Assembly: GCA_029062165.1 (NCBI GenBank)
Contig: JAIDQQ010000023.1
Span: 400,468-464,467, forward strand
Length of the DNA: 64,000 bases
Direction: 5' to 3'
DNA from: Ruminococcus sp.
GTDB lineage: Bacteria > Bacillota > Clostridia > Oscillospirales > Ruminococcaceae
Shown: positions 52,728-61,895 of the stretch, one piece after another
Numbering within the stretch: the stretch's first letter is position 1
Layout: every line of letters starts with the position of its first letter
Made by a program: the position numbers and the translations under genes
Notes under the pieces: generated by a model
The model's input: only the letters and a program-made list of their open reading frames with translations
The model's database searches: none
Told to the model about the DNA's origin: nothing

Positions 52728-53373
52728 GTTAAGAGCAGTTTTTGAAAAAAAAGACCGTGCAAAATACATATCGCACCTCGATTTAAACCGCTGTATGCTC
52801 CGGACATTCCGCCGGTCAGGATTGCCTATATGGTATACGGAGGGTTTCCACTCGCACCCGTATTTTTCGTTTGCACTGGCACTTTCGTTAGGATATGAGA
52901 GCAGTTGCGAAATACTTGACTTCAACCTGAATGAAGAAATTCCGTTTGAAGAAGTCCGAGACCGTCTCAACGCCGTAATGCCATACGGTATGAAGATTAT
53001 ATCAGTCACAGAACCGAAACTTAAAATAACGGCTATCACGAAAGCGGAGTATAGTTTTTCACTGAAATCCGAAAATATAACCAGACTTGTCGCCGATATA
53101 GAAAGACTTCTGGACAGTGAAGAAATTTTAGTCGAGAAGAAAACAAAAAAGGGTATACAGTCCGTTAATATAAGACCGTTCATAGAAGTTGTTGCCGGAA
53201 GTACCGGAGCAGGTATATATAATATGTCGGTGAGACTTCCGGCAGGTACGCAGACTAATTATAATCCGGCGTTATTCTTTACGGCACTGAAAGATTTTAC
53301 TGAAATACCGTTTGAAGTGACAGATATAAGACGTACCGGAATTTTATGTGCGGATAATGAAATTTTTTCATAA
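52720..53373 (+). CDS. DUF2344 protein, partner of the radical SAM protein (TIGR03936 type)
   Basis: A 217-residue protein starting at a TTG that overlaps the end of the radical SAM gene by 8 bases. MIKLRAVFEKKDRAKYISHLDLNRCMLRTFRRSGLPIWYTEGFHSHP is the family signature. In many genomes it is fused to or follows TIGR03960 proteins and precedes RNase G and rplU; here rplS comes next instead. Function unknown. Confidence 0.88.
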   Translation: MIKLRAVFEKKDRAKYISHLDLNRCMLRTFRRSGLPIWYTEGFHSHPYFSFALALSLGYESSCEILDFNLNEEIPFEEVRDRLNAVMPYGMKIISVTEPKLKITAITKAEYSFSLKSENITRLVADIERLLDSEEILVEKKTKKGIQSVNIRPFIEVVAGSTGAGIYNMSVRLPAGTQTNYNPALFFTALKDFTEIPFEVTDIRRTGILCADNEIFS

Positions 53374-53491
53374 TTATTTTAATTATTTATCATAAATAAC
53401 AATAATTTTATCCGGATATAACCTGAAACTGTTGAAATCAGATATAAAGAAATTTTCTGAAAAAATATTCAAAATTTTTTGTAAAAAACAC

Positions 53492-53520
53492 TTGCATTTT
53501 TCCGAAAAGTATGATATGAT
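53492..53520 (+). promoter_or_regulatory. Promoter of the rplS transcript
   Basis: TTGCAT, 17-bp spacer, TATGAT; the transcript should begin near 53527, giving a leader of about 125 nt. Confidence 0.75.
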
Positions 53521-53526
53521 ATAAAG

Positions 53527-53640
53527 GCATTTGAAATCCGTCGGTGTTTTTCGTTGCGATTTGTACCGACGAGAGTTAATGCCGTAAGACATTAACCGGA
53601 CAGTCCTCTGTAACTGAGCAAGAATGTCCGGAAATTTTAG
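53527..53640 (+). promoter_or_regulatory. Structured 5' leader of rplS (L19 leader-like)
   Basis: Three successive hairpins: CGTCGGT with ACCGACG (53539-53545/53565-53571), GTTAATG with CATTAAC (53575-53581/53590-53596) and CCGGACA with TGTCCGG (53596-53602/53625-53631). The gene's AGGAGG follows directly. Structured leaders of this size before rplS are known in low-GC Gram-positives as the L19 leader, thought to mediate autoregulation by L19. A covariance-model search would confirm the assignment. Confidence 0.7.
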
Positions 53641-53652
53641 GAGGAATAAAAA

Positions 53653-53997
53653 ATGGATGCACTCAAGTTAATCAGTCAGTCAAGCATGAAAGAAAACGTG
53701 CCTGAATTTAATGTAGGTGATACTGTCAAGGTACACGTACAGATTAAGGAAGGCGAAAAAAGTCGTATTCAGGTCTTCGAGGGAACTGTTATCGCCAAGA
53801 AACACGGCGGTATCAGCGAAACTTTCACCGTAAGACGTGTTTCACACGGTTGCGGTATCGAAAGGGTTTTCCCTGTTCATTCACCAGCCGTTGACAAGGT
53901 TGAGGTTGTAAGATACGGTAAAGTCCGCAGGGCTAAACTCTACTACCTCAGAGACAGAGTCGGCAAGGCTGCTAAGGTCAAGGAACAGATTCGCTAA
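53653..53997 (+). CDS. rplS: 50S ribosomal protein L19
   Basis: A 114-residue ribosomal protein at the 30S-50S interface. [35 protein letters not shown] and [39 protein letters not shown] are near-consensus. It begins the conserved cluster with lepB, rbgA, rnhB and yraN. Confidence 0.98.
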   Translation: MDALKLISQSSMKENVPEFNVGDTVKVHVQIKEGEKSRIQVFEGTVIAKKHGGISETFTVRRVSHGCGIERVFPVHSPAVDKVEVVRYGKVRRAKLYYLRDRVGKAAKVKEQIR

Positions 53998-54051
53998 GAG
54001 GCTGATGACTGGGTTCAGGCAGTTCATTCTGCCTGTCCCGTCTGAATCCGT

Positions 54052-54074
54052 AAGGGACTGCAAGTCCCTTTTTT
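54052..54074 (+). terminator. Terminator after rplS
   Basis: AAGGGACT pairs with AGTCCCTT around GCA and continues into six T. A second hairpin lies just upstream (CAGGCAG with CTGCCTG, 54016-54035). Confidence 0.85.
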
Positions 54075-54101
54075 GCTAATATTATGTTATGAGGTGTCAC
54101 T

Positions 54102-54779
54102 ATGGAAGAAAATATTGTGGAAAATACAGAATCCGGAAATACTGAACCGGAAGAAAAACAGAATAAAAATTTCCTTGCAGATTTCATTGAAATCGCCGAA
54201 AGTACCTTTATAACAGTTTTCGTTATCATAATGATTTTCACATATATTCTGCACCCTGTAAATGTAGTCGGTACTTCAATGACAAACACTCTTCAGGACG
54301 GCGACAGAATATTCATGACTACTGTATATGGTAGTCTTTCGTATGGCGATATAGTCGTTATAAACAATGACATGGCATATCTTCTTGACGAAGACAACAA
54401 AATTGTTGAAAAAAATATTGACGGCTCAGGTCTCAAGGAATGCATAATAAAACGTGTAATCGCTACAGGTGGGCAGACTATTGAAATAAATTCCGATACA
54501 AAGGAAGTTATAGTTGATGGTAAAGTCCTTGACGAACCATACATAAAGGAACTCACAAATAACAGTGGTGTTAGTTTTAATTATCCTATAACAGTTCCTG
54601 AAGGATATTATTTCTGCATGGGCGATAATCGAAACGGTTCTTCTGACAGCCGTAATTCTGACATAGGACTTATAAAGAAAAGTCAGGTATACGGAAAAGC
54701 CATGTTACGTTATGCCCCTGTAAGTTCATTCAAATACCTTGGCGATTCCTATAAGCATAACAGTAATGAAGAATTATAA
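54102..54779 (+). CDS. lepB: Signal peptidase I, first copy
   Basis: A 225-residue type I leader peptidase that cleaves exported preproteins. An acidic head (1-25) precedes one membrane helix (about 37-55). The catalytic Ser is in VVGTSMTNTL and the Lys in CIIKRVIATGGQ; MGDNRNGSSDSRNSDIG is box E. GAGGTG precedes the ATG. The second copy overlaps its end by 14 bases. Confidence 0.95.
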   Translation: MEENIVENTESGNTEPEEKQNKNFLADFIEIAESTFITVFVIIMIFTYILHPVNVVGTSMTNTLQDGDRIFMTTVYGSLSYGDIVVINNDMAYLLDEDNKIVEKNIDGSGLKECIIKRVIATGGQTIEINSDTKEVIVDGKVLDEPYIKELTNNSGVSFNYPITVPEGYYFCMGDNRNGSSDSRNSDIGLIKKSQVYGKAMLRYAPVSSFKYLGDSYKHNSNEEL

Positions 54780-55365
54780 AAAAATAATCTGGTTTATTTT
54801 CGACGAATTTATAAAATTGTTTGAAATGCTTATTATTACATTTTTTATGGCGGTACTTACTTTCACGTATATTTTTCACATTGCTACTGTAAAAGGCGAT
54901 TCAATGCAGAATACCCTTATATCCGGTGATAAACTCATAACAACTGCTTATTATGGTTCATTGGAACAGGGAGATATAGTAATAATATATGCCGGTGACG
55001 CCGTCACACTTGACGAAAATGGAAATCCTGAAATAAAAAAAGGTCTCCGGAAATCGCTTGTCAAGAGGGTCATAGCCGTAGGCGGTCAGACCATTGACAT
55101 TGATTTTGAAAGAGGTGCGGTTTACGTTGACGGCGTTATGCTGGACGAAAATTATATAACCGGTCTCACACATATGGACGAGGGTGCTTTTACCGGACAG
55201 TATCCGGTAGAAGTTCCAGAGGGATATGTTTTCGTAATGGGCGATAACAGACAGGTTTCAAAGGACAGCCGGTCAAGTGAGATAGGTTTTGTAGCCGTCG
55301 GGAATATAACCGGCAAGGTGTTATTAAGATTTTCACCTCGTGAACGTTTCGGCTTTGTTGAATAA
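54766..55365 (+). CDS. Signal peptidase I, second copy
   Basis: A 199-residue paralogue. The ATG giving MKNYKKIIWF is used, overlapping the first copy by 14 bases; no clear ribosome site precedes it, which suggests coupled translation. One membrane helix; Ser in KGDSMQNTL, Lys in SLVKRVIAVGGQ, box E MGDNRQVSKDSRSSEIG. It differs from copy 1 across the middle (no obvious gene conversion), so the pair may divide substrates. Confidence 0.92.
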   Translation: MKNYKKIIWFIFDEFIKLFEMLIITFFMAVLTFTYIFHIATVKGDSMQNTLISGDKLITTAYYGSLEQGDIVIIYAGDAVTLDENGNPEIKKGLRKSLVKRVIAVGGQTIDIDFERGAVYVDGVMLDENYITGLTHMDEGAFTGQYPVEVPEGYVFVMGDNRQVSKDSRSSEIGFVAVGNITGKVLLRFSPRERFGFVE

Positions 55366-55377
55366 GGAGGTACTGTA

Positions 55378-56265
55378 ATGGATAATATCGACATGAAAAA
55401 TATACAATGGTTTCCGGGACATATGGCTAAGACAAGACGTGCTATAATGTCAAACCTGAAACTCGTTGACGCCGTTGTTGAGATAGTTGACGCCCGTATA
55501 CCTTTAAGCAGTCGTAATCCCGAAATGGACAGACTTGTAAACGGTAAGCCACGTATGGTACTTCTCAATAAATGCGACCTCGCCGACGATAAAGCTACTC
55601 AGAAATGGATAAATTATTTTAATAATAAAAACATTACCGCCCTTGCGGTTGACTGTAAATCCGGAAAAGGTCTGAAATCGTTTGTTCCGACGGTAAAAAG
55701 CAAAGTCCTTAAGGAATTACTTGAAAAGCGTGAAAAAAACGGTATGTCCGGAACACCTGTAAGGCTTATGATAGTAGGTATTCCGAATGTGGGAAAGTCC
55801 TCACTGATAAATAAATTAGCCGGTGCAAAGCGTGCGAAAGTAGAGGACAGACCAGGTGTTACACGTATAAAACAGTGGGTAAAATTAGGGAATAATACAG
55901 AATTGCTTGATATGCCAGGGGTTTTGGCACCTAAATTTGAAGACCAGTCCATAGCGATAAAATTAGCGTTTACCGGTGCAGTGAGTGACGATATTCTTGA
56001 CATTGAAACACTTGCAATGAAGTTACTGATTTTCCTGAAAGAAAATTATCCGAAATCGCTTACAGAACGCTATAAGATAGAGTATTCCGAAAATGAAACT
56101 GGTCCTGACCTGCTCATAAAAATCGGGAAAAAACGTGGTATGATTGTTTCAGGCGGTGAAGTGAATACCGAAAGAACCGCTATAACTGTTATAGACGAAT
56201 TCCGGAGTGCAAAACTCGGACGGATAACACTTGAATTGCCGGAGGTGAAACAGCATGAAAAATGA
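55378..56265 (+). CDS. rbgA: Ribosome biogenesis GTPase RbgA (YlqF)
   Basis: Circularly permuted GTPase needed for late 50S assembly. G-motifs run G4 (LLNKCDL), G5 (DCKSGKG), G1 (GIPNVGKSSLINKL), G2/switch (RPGVTRI) and G3 (LLDMPGVL). IQWFPGHMAKTRR at the N-terminus is the rbgA hallmark. The 295 residues are normal. AGGAGG-like GGAGGT precedes the ATG. Confidence 0.95.
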   Translation: MDNIDMKNIQWFPGHMAKTRRAIMSNLKLVDAVVEIVDARIPLSSRNPEMDRLVNGKPRMVLLNKCDLADDKATQKWINYFNNKNITALAVDCKSGKGLKSFVPTVKSKVLKELLEKREKNGMSGTPVRLMIVGIPNVGKSSLINKLAGAKRAKVEDRPGVTRIKQWVKLGNNTELLDMPGVLAPKFEDQSIAIKLAFTGAVSDDILDIETLAMKLLIFLKENYPKSLTERYKIEYSENETGPDLLIKIGKKRGMIVSGGEVNTERTAITVIDEFRSAKLGRITLELPEVKQHEK

Positions 56266-56581
56266 AACAAGAAAAAAACTTGAAGATATAGCCAGAAGAT
56301 ATGCTAAACACGGCGTTGATATGAGAGATTGTATAAATCTTTTCAATATGGGACTTCCGCTGTATAAAAGTGAAGAAGCCTCTGTTATAGGATTACGTCT
56401 TGCACTGGCGAAGCGTTTCAACGAACATGATTACTTTACAAGTGAAGATGTTGCAATTGTTAGCGGTGCGAGTGTTGAAGAGGTCAATCAGCATATAGAG
56501 GATAACAAGGAAGAACTTATGAATAATGGTTCAATTGTAGAAGTTTCCAGCTCTATCCCTGGATTATTCGATAAAAAATGA
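56255..56581 (+). CDS. Unknown small protein in the rbgA-rnhB interval
   Basis: A 108-residue, probably helical soluble protein (MKNETRKKLEDIARRYAKHGVDMRDCINLFNMGLPLYKSEE… ). It overlaps the end of rbgA by 11 bases and has GGAGGTG upstream, and is 11 bases before rnhB. The segment TSEDVAIVSGASVEEVNQHIED could be a helix-turn-helix, but this is weak. Placement in a conserved ribosome/DNA-maintenance operon is the only functional clue. Confidence 0.7.
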   Translation: MKNETRKKLEDIARRYAKHGVDMRDCINLFNMGLPLYKSEEASVIGLRLALAKRFNEHDYFTSEDVAIVSGASVEEVNQHIEDNKEELMNNGSIVEVSSSIPGLFDKK

Positions 56582-56592
56582 GGGTCTGAATC

Positions 56593-57204
56593 ATGTCACG
56601 GATAATTCTTCATAAGGAACTTTTTGAATATGATACAGAATTAAGAAAAGATTTTCCGGTAATATGCGGTGTCGACGAGGCTGGCAGAGGTCCTCTTGCC
56701 GGTGACGTTTACGCTACTGCCGTGATACTTAATAACAGCGTTTTTATTGACTATCTCAACGACAGCAAGAAAGTATCTGAAAAAAGACGTGAAAAACTTT
56801 TCGACGAAATAAAGGAAAAAGCGGTATCTTATTGTATAGCGACGGCAACTGTTGAGGAAATAGACAGACTGAACATTTTACAGGCGACTATGCTTGCAAT
56901 GAAAAGAGCCGTCGAAGGTCTCGGGATAAAACCTGACCTCGCACTTATTGACGGCAACAGAACGCCCGATATTGACTGTAAATGTATTGCAGTTGTAAAG
57001 GGTGATGCAACATCAGCTTCTATTGCATCGGCGTCGATACTGGCGAAAGTTGCACGTGACCGCTATATGAAAGATTTAGCTTTGAAATATCCGGAATATC
57101 ATTTTGAACAACACAACGGCTATCCGACGAAACTTCACTATGAAATGCTGAAAAAATTCGGTGTTTCGGAAGTCCACCGGAAAAGCTTCAGACTTGAAAA
57201 ATGA
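56593..57204 (+). CDS. rnhB: Ribonuclease HII
   Basis: Cuts the RNA strand of RNA-DNA hybrids and single embedded ribonucleotides. VICGVDEAGRGPLAGDVYATAVIL holds the first Asp-Glu pair, ALIDGNRTPD the next Asp and SASILAKVARDRYM the last; EYHFEQHNGYPTKLHYEML completes the family. 203 residues. yraN overlaps its stop (ATGA). Confidence 0.96.
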   Translation: MSRIILHKELFEYDTELRKDFPVICGVDEAGRGPLAGDVYATAVILNNSVFIDYLNDSKKVSEKRREKLFDEIKEKAVSYCIATATVEEIDRLNILQATMLAMKRAVEGLGIKPDLALIDGNRTPDIDCKCIAVVKGDATSASIASASILAKVARDRYMKDLALKYPEYHFEQHNGYPTKLHYEMLKKFGVSEVHRKSFRLEK

Positions 57205-57578
57205 CCAGTCACGAAACCGGAAGAGCCGGTGAAGACGCTGTATGTGTATATCTTGAAAAAATGGGTTATAGAATAATAGTCCGAAACTACAGGATAAAAG
57301 GCGGTGAAATTGACATAATCGCTGAAAATGACGAGTACACGGCATTTGTTGAAGTGAAGTCAAGAAAACCGGACAGTCTCATTTCCGGATTGGAGGCTGT
57401 AAATAAACGCAAACAGGGTCATATAATAAAAACTGCTTTTGATTATTGCTGTAAGAATCCCGACATACTTCAACCACGTTTCGACGTTGCGGAAGTAATC
57501 ATAGAAAATGGCAGGATTCACAGCATTGATTATATTTTTAATGCCTATGATACCACAGGCTACAATTTCATTTTCTGA
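57201..57578 (+). CDS. UPF0102/YraN family endonuclease-like protein
   Basis: A 125-residue PD-(D/E)xK-fold protein: GRAGEDAVCVYLEKMGYRIIVRNYRIKGGEIDIIAENDEYTAFVEVKSRK includes the Glu, the Asp of GEIDII and the ExK of VEVKSR. Nuclease activity is presumed, but the role is undefined; the usual neighbour is rnhB, with which it overlaps by 4 bases. Confidence 0.93.
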   Translation: MTSHETGRAGEDAVCVYLEKMGYRIIVRNYRIKGGEIDIIAENDEYTAFVEVKSRKPDSLISGLEAVNKRKQGHIIKTAFDYCCKNPDILQPRFDVAEVIIENGRIHSIDYIFNAYDTTGYNFIF

Positions 57579-57589
57579 AAGGTGATAAT

Positions 57590-59083
57590 ATGTTTTATAA
57601 CAGTACAAGAAACAGCACCGTGAAAGTAAGTAGTGCAGAGGCAATAACACAGGGAATTTCCACGGACGGTGGCTTATTTGTTCCGGAAAATATACCCGTA
57701 CTCACACCCGACGAGATAAAAGCTGTCGGCGATATGAACTATGCCGAAAGAGCAGGTTTTATCTTTTCAAAGTATCTTACGGACTTCACGGAAGCTGAAA
57801 TCCGTTACTGTACGGAAAATGCCTACAGCACAAAAAATTTTGAAACAGAAAGTATTGCAGAAATAGCACATCTTTTTGACGGTACATATATGCTTGAATT
57901 ATGGCACGGTCCTACGTGTGCATTCAAGGATATGGCTTTACAGATTCTGCCTTATTTCCTCACTACTTCCGCAAAGAAAATAAATCTCGATAAGAAAATA
58001 GTAATACTCGTTGCGACTTCCGGCGATACCGGCAAGGCAGCACTGGAGGGATTCAAGGACGTTGAGGGTACTTCAATAATGGTATTCTATCCCGAAGACG
58101 GTGTAAGTCCTATGCAGAAACGACAGATGAAAACTCAGGAGGGTGAGAATGTCGGTGTATGTGCCTTAAAGGGTAATTTCGACGACTGTCAGAACGGTGT
58201 TAAGGCTATTTTCACGGACAATGAAGTAAAAAATCTTCTTGACGAAAAAGGCATGATGTTTTCAAGTGCGAACTCTATAAACTGGGGAAGACTTGTACCA
58301 CAGATAGTTTATTATGTTTCTACTTATGCGGAACTCGTCAGGGACGGCGAAATAGAATCCGGTGAAAAGATAAATATAGTAGTACCTACTGGAAACTTCG
58401 GAAATATTCTCGCCGGATACTATGCTAAACATATGGGAATACCGGTAAATAAGCTGATATGTGCATCTAATATAAACAACGTCCTTACGGATTTCATAAA
58501 TACAGGCGTTTACGACAGAAACAGAAAGTTTTATGCGACTGTTTCGCCGTCAATGGATATTCTCATTTCAAGCAATCTGGAAAGACTTCTGTATATACTC
58601 ACGGACGGCAACGACGGACTTATTAAAGAATGGTTCGGAAAACTCGCCACAGAGGGAAAATATGAAGTCACTGACGATATAAAAGCTAAAATAAAAGAAG
58701 AATTTTTTGCCGGTTGTTGCGACGATACGCAGACTAAACAGACTATTCATGAAATATATGAAAAGTACTCGTATACCTGCGATACACATACAGCAGTTGC
58801 GGTAAAAGTCTATAACGACTACAAGGCACAGACAGGCGATACTACAAAAACAGTCATTGCCTCGACGGCAAGTCCATATAAATTCAGTAAGGCAGTATTG
58901 GAAGCCGTTCAGAATGGTGAATCTGACCTTGACGAATATGACATGATAGACAAACTCGCTGAACTTTCAAAAATGCCTGTACCGTCGGCACTCGCTGACT
59001 TAAGAAACAAGCCGGAAAGATTCAACGACGTAATCGACAAGACGGAACAGAAAAAATACGTCCTTGAAAAGTTAGGTATCTGA
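57590..59083 (+). CDS. thrC: Threonine synthase
   Basis: PLP enzyme that turns O-phosphohomoserine into threonine. It has 497 residues: the N-terminal YNSTRNSTVKVSSAEAITQGISTDGGLFVPE, PLP Lys in HGPTCAFKDMALQ (about residue 108), ATSGDTGKAAL and PTGNFGNILAGYYA. It sits downstream of yraN in the same direction, away from other threonine genes, and its stop shares a base with the next start (TGATG). Confidence 0.96.
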   Translation: MFYNSTRNSTVKVSSAEAITQGISTDGGLFVPENIPVLTPDEIKAVGDMNYAERAGFIFSKYLTDFTEAEIRYCTENAYSTKNFETESIAEIAHLFDGTYMLELWHGPTCAFKDMALQILPYFLTTSAKKINLDKKIVILVATSGDTGKAALEGFKDVEGTSIMVFYPEDGVSPMQKRQMKTQEGENVGVCALKGNFDDCQNGVKAIFTDNEVKNLLDEKGMMFSSANSINWGRLVPQIVYYVSTYAELVRDGEIESGEKINIVVPTGNFGNILAGYYAKHMGIPVNKLICASNINNVLTDFINTGVYDRNRKFYATVSPSMDILISSNLERLLYILTDGNDGLIKEWFGKLATEGKYEVTDDIKAKIKEEFFAGCCDDTQTKQTIHEIYEKYSYTCDTHTAVAVKVYNDYKAQTGDTTKTVIASTASPYKFSKAVLEAVQNGESDLDEYDMIDKLAELSKMPVPSALADLRNKPERFNDVIDKTEQKKYVLEKLGI

Positions 59084-59775
59084 TGAGTTTATGGACAATA
59101 GCTGATTTGCATTTATGTCAGGGAAATCCTGAAAAAACAATGTCAGTTTTCAGAGGTTGGAATAACTATCAGGAACTTATTAAGAAAAACTGGTCTGAAC
59201 TGGTAAAGCCGGAAGATACTGTAGTAATTGCCGGTGATATTTCATGGGGAATGTCGCTACAGGAATCGGCGGAAGATTTTCATTTCCTTGAGAATCTCAC
59301 AGGACAGAAAATTATTATAAAAGGTAATCACGATTACTGGTGGTCTACCAGAAAGAAAATGGAAGATTTTCTTACAGCGGAGGGTTGCGGAAGTATCAGT
59401 ATTCTGCATAATAACCACTATCGCTATGAAAATTACGGAATATGCGGAACTCGTGGATGGGTAAGTATTCACGGCGAAACACAGGACGAAAAAGTACTTA
59501 AACGTGAGGTGCAAAGGCTTGAAACTTCGATAAAATCAGCCCTTGCGGAAAATCTGCAACCTGTAGTATTTCTGCATTATCCGCCCATTTTCGCAACAAA
59601 TTTCAATTATGATATACTTGATGTATTATACCGTTACGATATAAAAGACTGTTATTACGGACATATTCACGGAAAGTCAGCACACGAATTATGCATTAAA
59701 AATACTTATGACGGTATAAATTTCCACCTTATAGCAGGTGATTATTTACAGTTTATTCCGAAAAAAATTGTATAA
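59083..59775 (+). CDS. Calcineurin-like metallophosphoesterase
   Basis: A 230-residue enzyme starting as ATGA at the thrC stop. Metal motifs: ADLHL, IAGDISWG, KGNHDYWW, FLHYPP and YGHIHG, in family order. The substrate is unknown. Length and motif set resemble YkuE/serine-threonine-phosphatase-like proteins in Firmicutes. Last gene of the rplS-proximal run; no clear terminator is seen between it and the tig promoter. Confidence 0.88.
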   Translation: MSLWTIADLHLCQGNPEKTMSVFRGWNNYQELIKKNWSELVKPEDTVVIAGDISWGMSLQESAEDFHFLENLTGQKIIIKGNHDYWWSTRKKMEDFLTAEGCGSISILHNNHYRYENYGICGTRGWVSIHGETQDEKVLKREVQRLETSIKSALAENLQPVVFLHYPPIFATNFNYDILDVLYRYDIKDCYYGHIHGKSAHELCIKNTYDGINFHLIAGDYLQFIPKKIV

Positions 59776-59827
59776 TTTGTGCATATCATAGAACTGTCCG
59801 GAATATATGGAAAAATTTTTCATATTG

Positions 59828-59836
59828 TGGTATAAT
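59828..59836 (+). promoter_or_regulatory. Extended -10 promoter of tig
   Basis: TGGTATAAT is an extended -10; the -35 position (TGGAAA) is weak. It lies 44 bases before the tig ATG, with ACGGAGG as ribosome site. Confidence 0.6.
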
Positions 59837-59879
59837 GTATTGAGTGTATGCTATAAAATAAACGGAGGTTATAAAAATC

Positions 59880-61181
59880 ATGAGTTTAAAATCATCAACA
59901 AAGACAGATGTAAACACTACTGAATTAGTTATCAGTATTGATGCTGAAAAATTTGAAAACGCTGTTGAAAGAGAGTACCAGCGTCAGAAGAAGAATATCC
60001 AGATAAAAGGCTTCAGAAGAGGTCATGTTTCACGCAAACTGGCTGAAAAGCAGTTCGGTGAGGGTGCATTTTATGAGGGTGCAATAAATGCCCTTGTTGG
60101 TCCGGAAATTGATTCCGCTGTAACAGGTCTTGAACTTACACTCGTTGACAGACCGTCTGTAGAAATCACTTCTGTTGACAAGGAAACAGGTGTTGAACTG
60201 AAAGCAATCTGCATTACTAAGCCGGAAATCGAAATTTCAGGCTATAAGGGTATGAAAGCTACAAAGACTGTAAAGGAAATCACTGACGAGGACATAGACA
60301 AGCAGATTTCAATGATTAGAAAGAAAAATGCACGTATAGTTTCTGTTGACGACAGACCGGCACAGCTTGGTGACGAAGTTACTATTGATTTTGAAGGATT
60401 TTTCGGTGAAGAGGCATTTGAAGGCGGTAAGGGCGAAGACCACCCGTTAGTACTCGGAAGCGGTCAGTTTATCCCTGGATTTGAAGACCAGATTGTAGGA
60501 CATAATATAGGTGAGGAATTTGATGTTGTTGTTACATTCCCGACTGATTACCAGATGGAAGAATACGCCGGAAAAGAAGCTGTATTCAAGACAAAGTTAA
60601 AGGCTATCAGCTATGAGGAACTTCCTGAAATAAATGATGACCTCATAAAAGATGCTACAGAATTTGATACTGTTGAGGAATACAGAAACGACATAAGAAC
60701 AAAACTCGAAGACGCTGCTAAAAATCAGGCAGACGCCGATTTTGAAACAGAACTTATGAACGCTCTTATCGAAAAGGTTGATACACCTATTCCGAACTGT
60801 ATGTTTGAACAGAGAATAGATGTTATAGTACGTGCTTTTGAAAATCAGTTAAAACAGCAGGGTATGGATATAAAGTTATACTTCCAGTATACAGGCATGA
60901 CTATGGAGAGTTTCAGGGAATCCTACAGGGAAAGAGCTGTAAATGAAGTTAAACTCCGTCTTGCACTCGAAAAGATTGTTGAAATCGAAAACATTGAAGT
61001 TACAGAGGAAGAAATAAATGACGGTCTCAAAGACGTTGCAGCCGCTAACCGTGTTGACGTTGAGACTATCAAGAGATTCATTCCTTACAATGATTATTTA
61101 ATGGATTTAAAGGTACAGAAAGTAATTGACCTTATAAAAGAAACAGCAGTTTCCGAAGAAACTTCCGAATCCGCTGAATAA
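59880..61181 (+). CDS. tig: Trigger factor chaperone/prolyl isomerase
   Basis: Ribosome-bound folding factor of 433 residues. N-terminal ribosome-binding domain with the signature loop GFRRGHVSRK (about 44-53; consensus GFRxGKxP), central FKBP-type isomerase (about 160-245, GDEVTIDFEGFFGEEAFEGG), and a C-terminal helical cradle. The C-terminus is acidic (SEETSESAE). It is followed by clpP and clpX in a conserved order. Confidence 0.96.
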   Translation: MSLKSSTKTDVNTTELVISIDAEKFENAVEREYQRQKKNIQIKGFRRGHVSRKLAEKQFGEGAFYEGAINALVGPEIDSAVTGLELTLVDRPSVEITSVDKETGVELKAICITKPEIEISGYKGMKATKTVKEITDEDIDKQISMIRKKNARIVSVDDRPAQLGDEVTIDFEGFFGEEAFEGGKGEDHPLVLGSGQFIPGFEDQIVGHNIGEEFDVVVTFPTDYQMEEYAGKEAVFKTKLKAISYEELPEINDDLIKDATEFDTVEEYRNDIRTKLEDAAKNQADADFETELMNALIEKVDTPIPNCMFEQRIDVIVRAFENQLKQQGMDIKLYFQYTGMTMESFRESYRERAVNEVKLRLALEKIVEIENIEVTEEEINDGLKDVAAANRVDVETIKRFIPYNDYLMDLKVQKVIDLIKETAVSEETSESAE

Positions 61182-61201
61182 TAAATAAAAAATATAAAAA
61201 A

Positions 61202-61229
61202 TGCTGTTCCGTGGGATAGCGGAACAGCA
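61202..61229 (+). other. Perfect hairpin in the tig-clpP gap
   Basis: TGCTGTTCCG pairs exactly with CGGAACAGCA around an 8-base loop. No T-run follows, so it is not a standard terminator. It may act as an RNA-processing or stability element, or weak attenuator, between tig and clpPX. Confidence 0.6.
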
Positions 61230-61254
61230 CCGTTTGCAGAAAGGGCGATGAATA

Positions 61255-61845
61255 ATGAGTAGTTTAGTACCTTATGTTGTTGAACAGACAAGCCGTGGTG
61301 AACGTTCATACGATATATTCTCACGTCTTCTCAATGACAGGATTATAATGCTTTCAGACCAGGTAAACGACGCTACAGCCAGTCTTGTTGTGGCACAGCT
61401 TCTTTACCTTGAAAGTCAGGACGGTGAAAAGGATATTTCGCTTTATATCAACAGTCCTGGCGGTTCTATTACTTCCGGAATGGCAATCTATGACACAATG
61501 AACTATATCAAGTGTGATGTTTCTACTATCTGTATCGGTATGGCGGCATCAATGGGAGCATTTCTGCTTTCTTCGGGTGCAAAGGGTAAAAGATTTGCAC
61601 TTCCTAACAGTGAGATTATGATTCATCAGCCACTTATCTCGGGCGGACTTTCCGGACAGTGTACCGATATAAAGATTCATTCAGACCACCTTATAAGAAC
61701 ACGTCAGAAAATGAATGAAATACTTGCACTCAATACAGGCAAGCCTATTGAACAGATTCAGATTGACACCGAACGTGACAATTATATGTACGCAAAAGAG
61801 GCTATGGAATACGGTCTTATAGATAAGGTTATTGAAAAAAGGTAA
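61255..61845 (+). CDS. clpP: ATP-dependent Clp protease proteolytic subunit
   Basis: A 196-residue serine protease forming the Clp chamber. Catalytic Ser in [11 protein letters not shown], His in [10 protein letters not shown], Asp in DTERDNYM; the N-terminal [23 protein letters not shown] is typical. It pairs with ClpX downstream (50 bases). Confidence 0.98.
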   Translation: MSSLVPYVVEQTSRGERSYDIFSRLLNDRIIMLSDQVNDATASLVVAQLLYLESQDGEKDISLYINSPGGSITSGMAIYDTMNYIKCDVSTICIGMAASMGAFLLSSGAKGKRFALPNSEIMIHQPLISGGLSGQCTDIKIHSDHLIRTRQKMNEILALNTGKPIEQIQIDTERDNYMYAKEAMEYGLIDKVIEKR

Positions 61846-61895
61846 ATTGTAAATGTATCAGTTTTTAAAGTTATCGAAAAAGGGGAGGTTGAATA

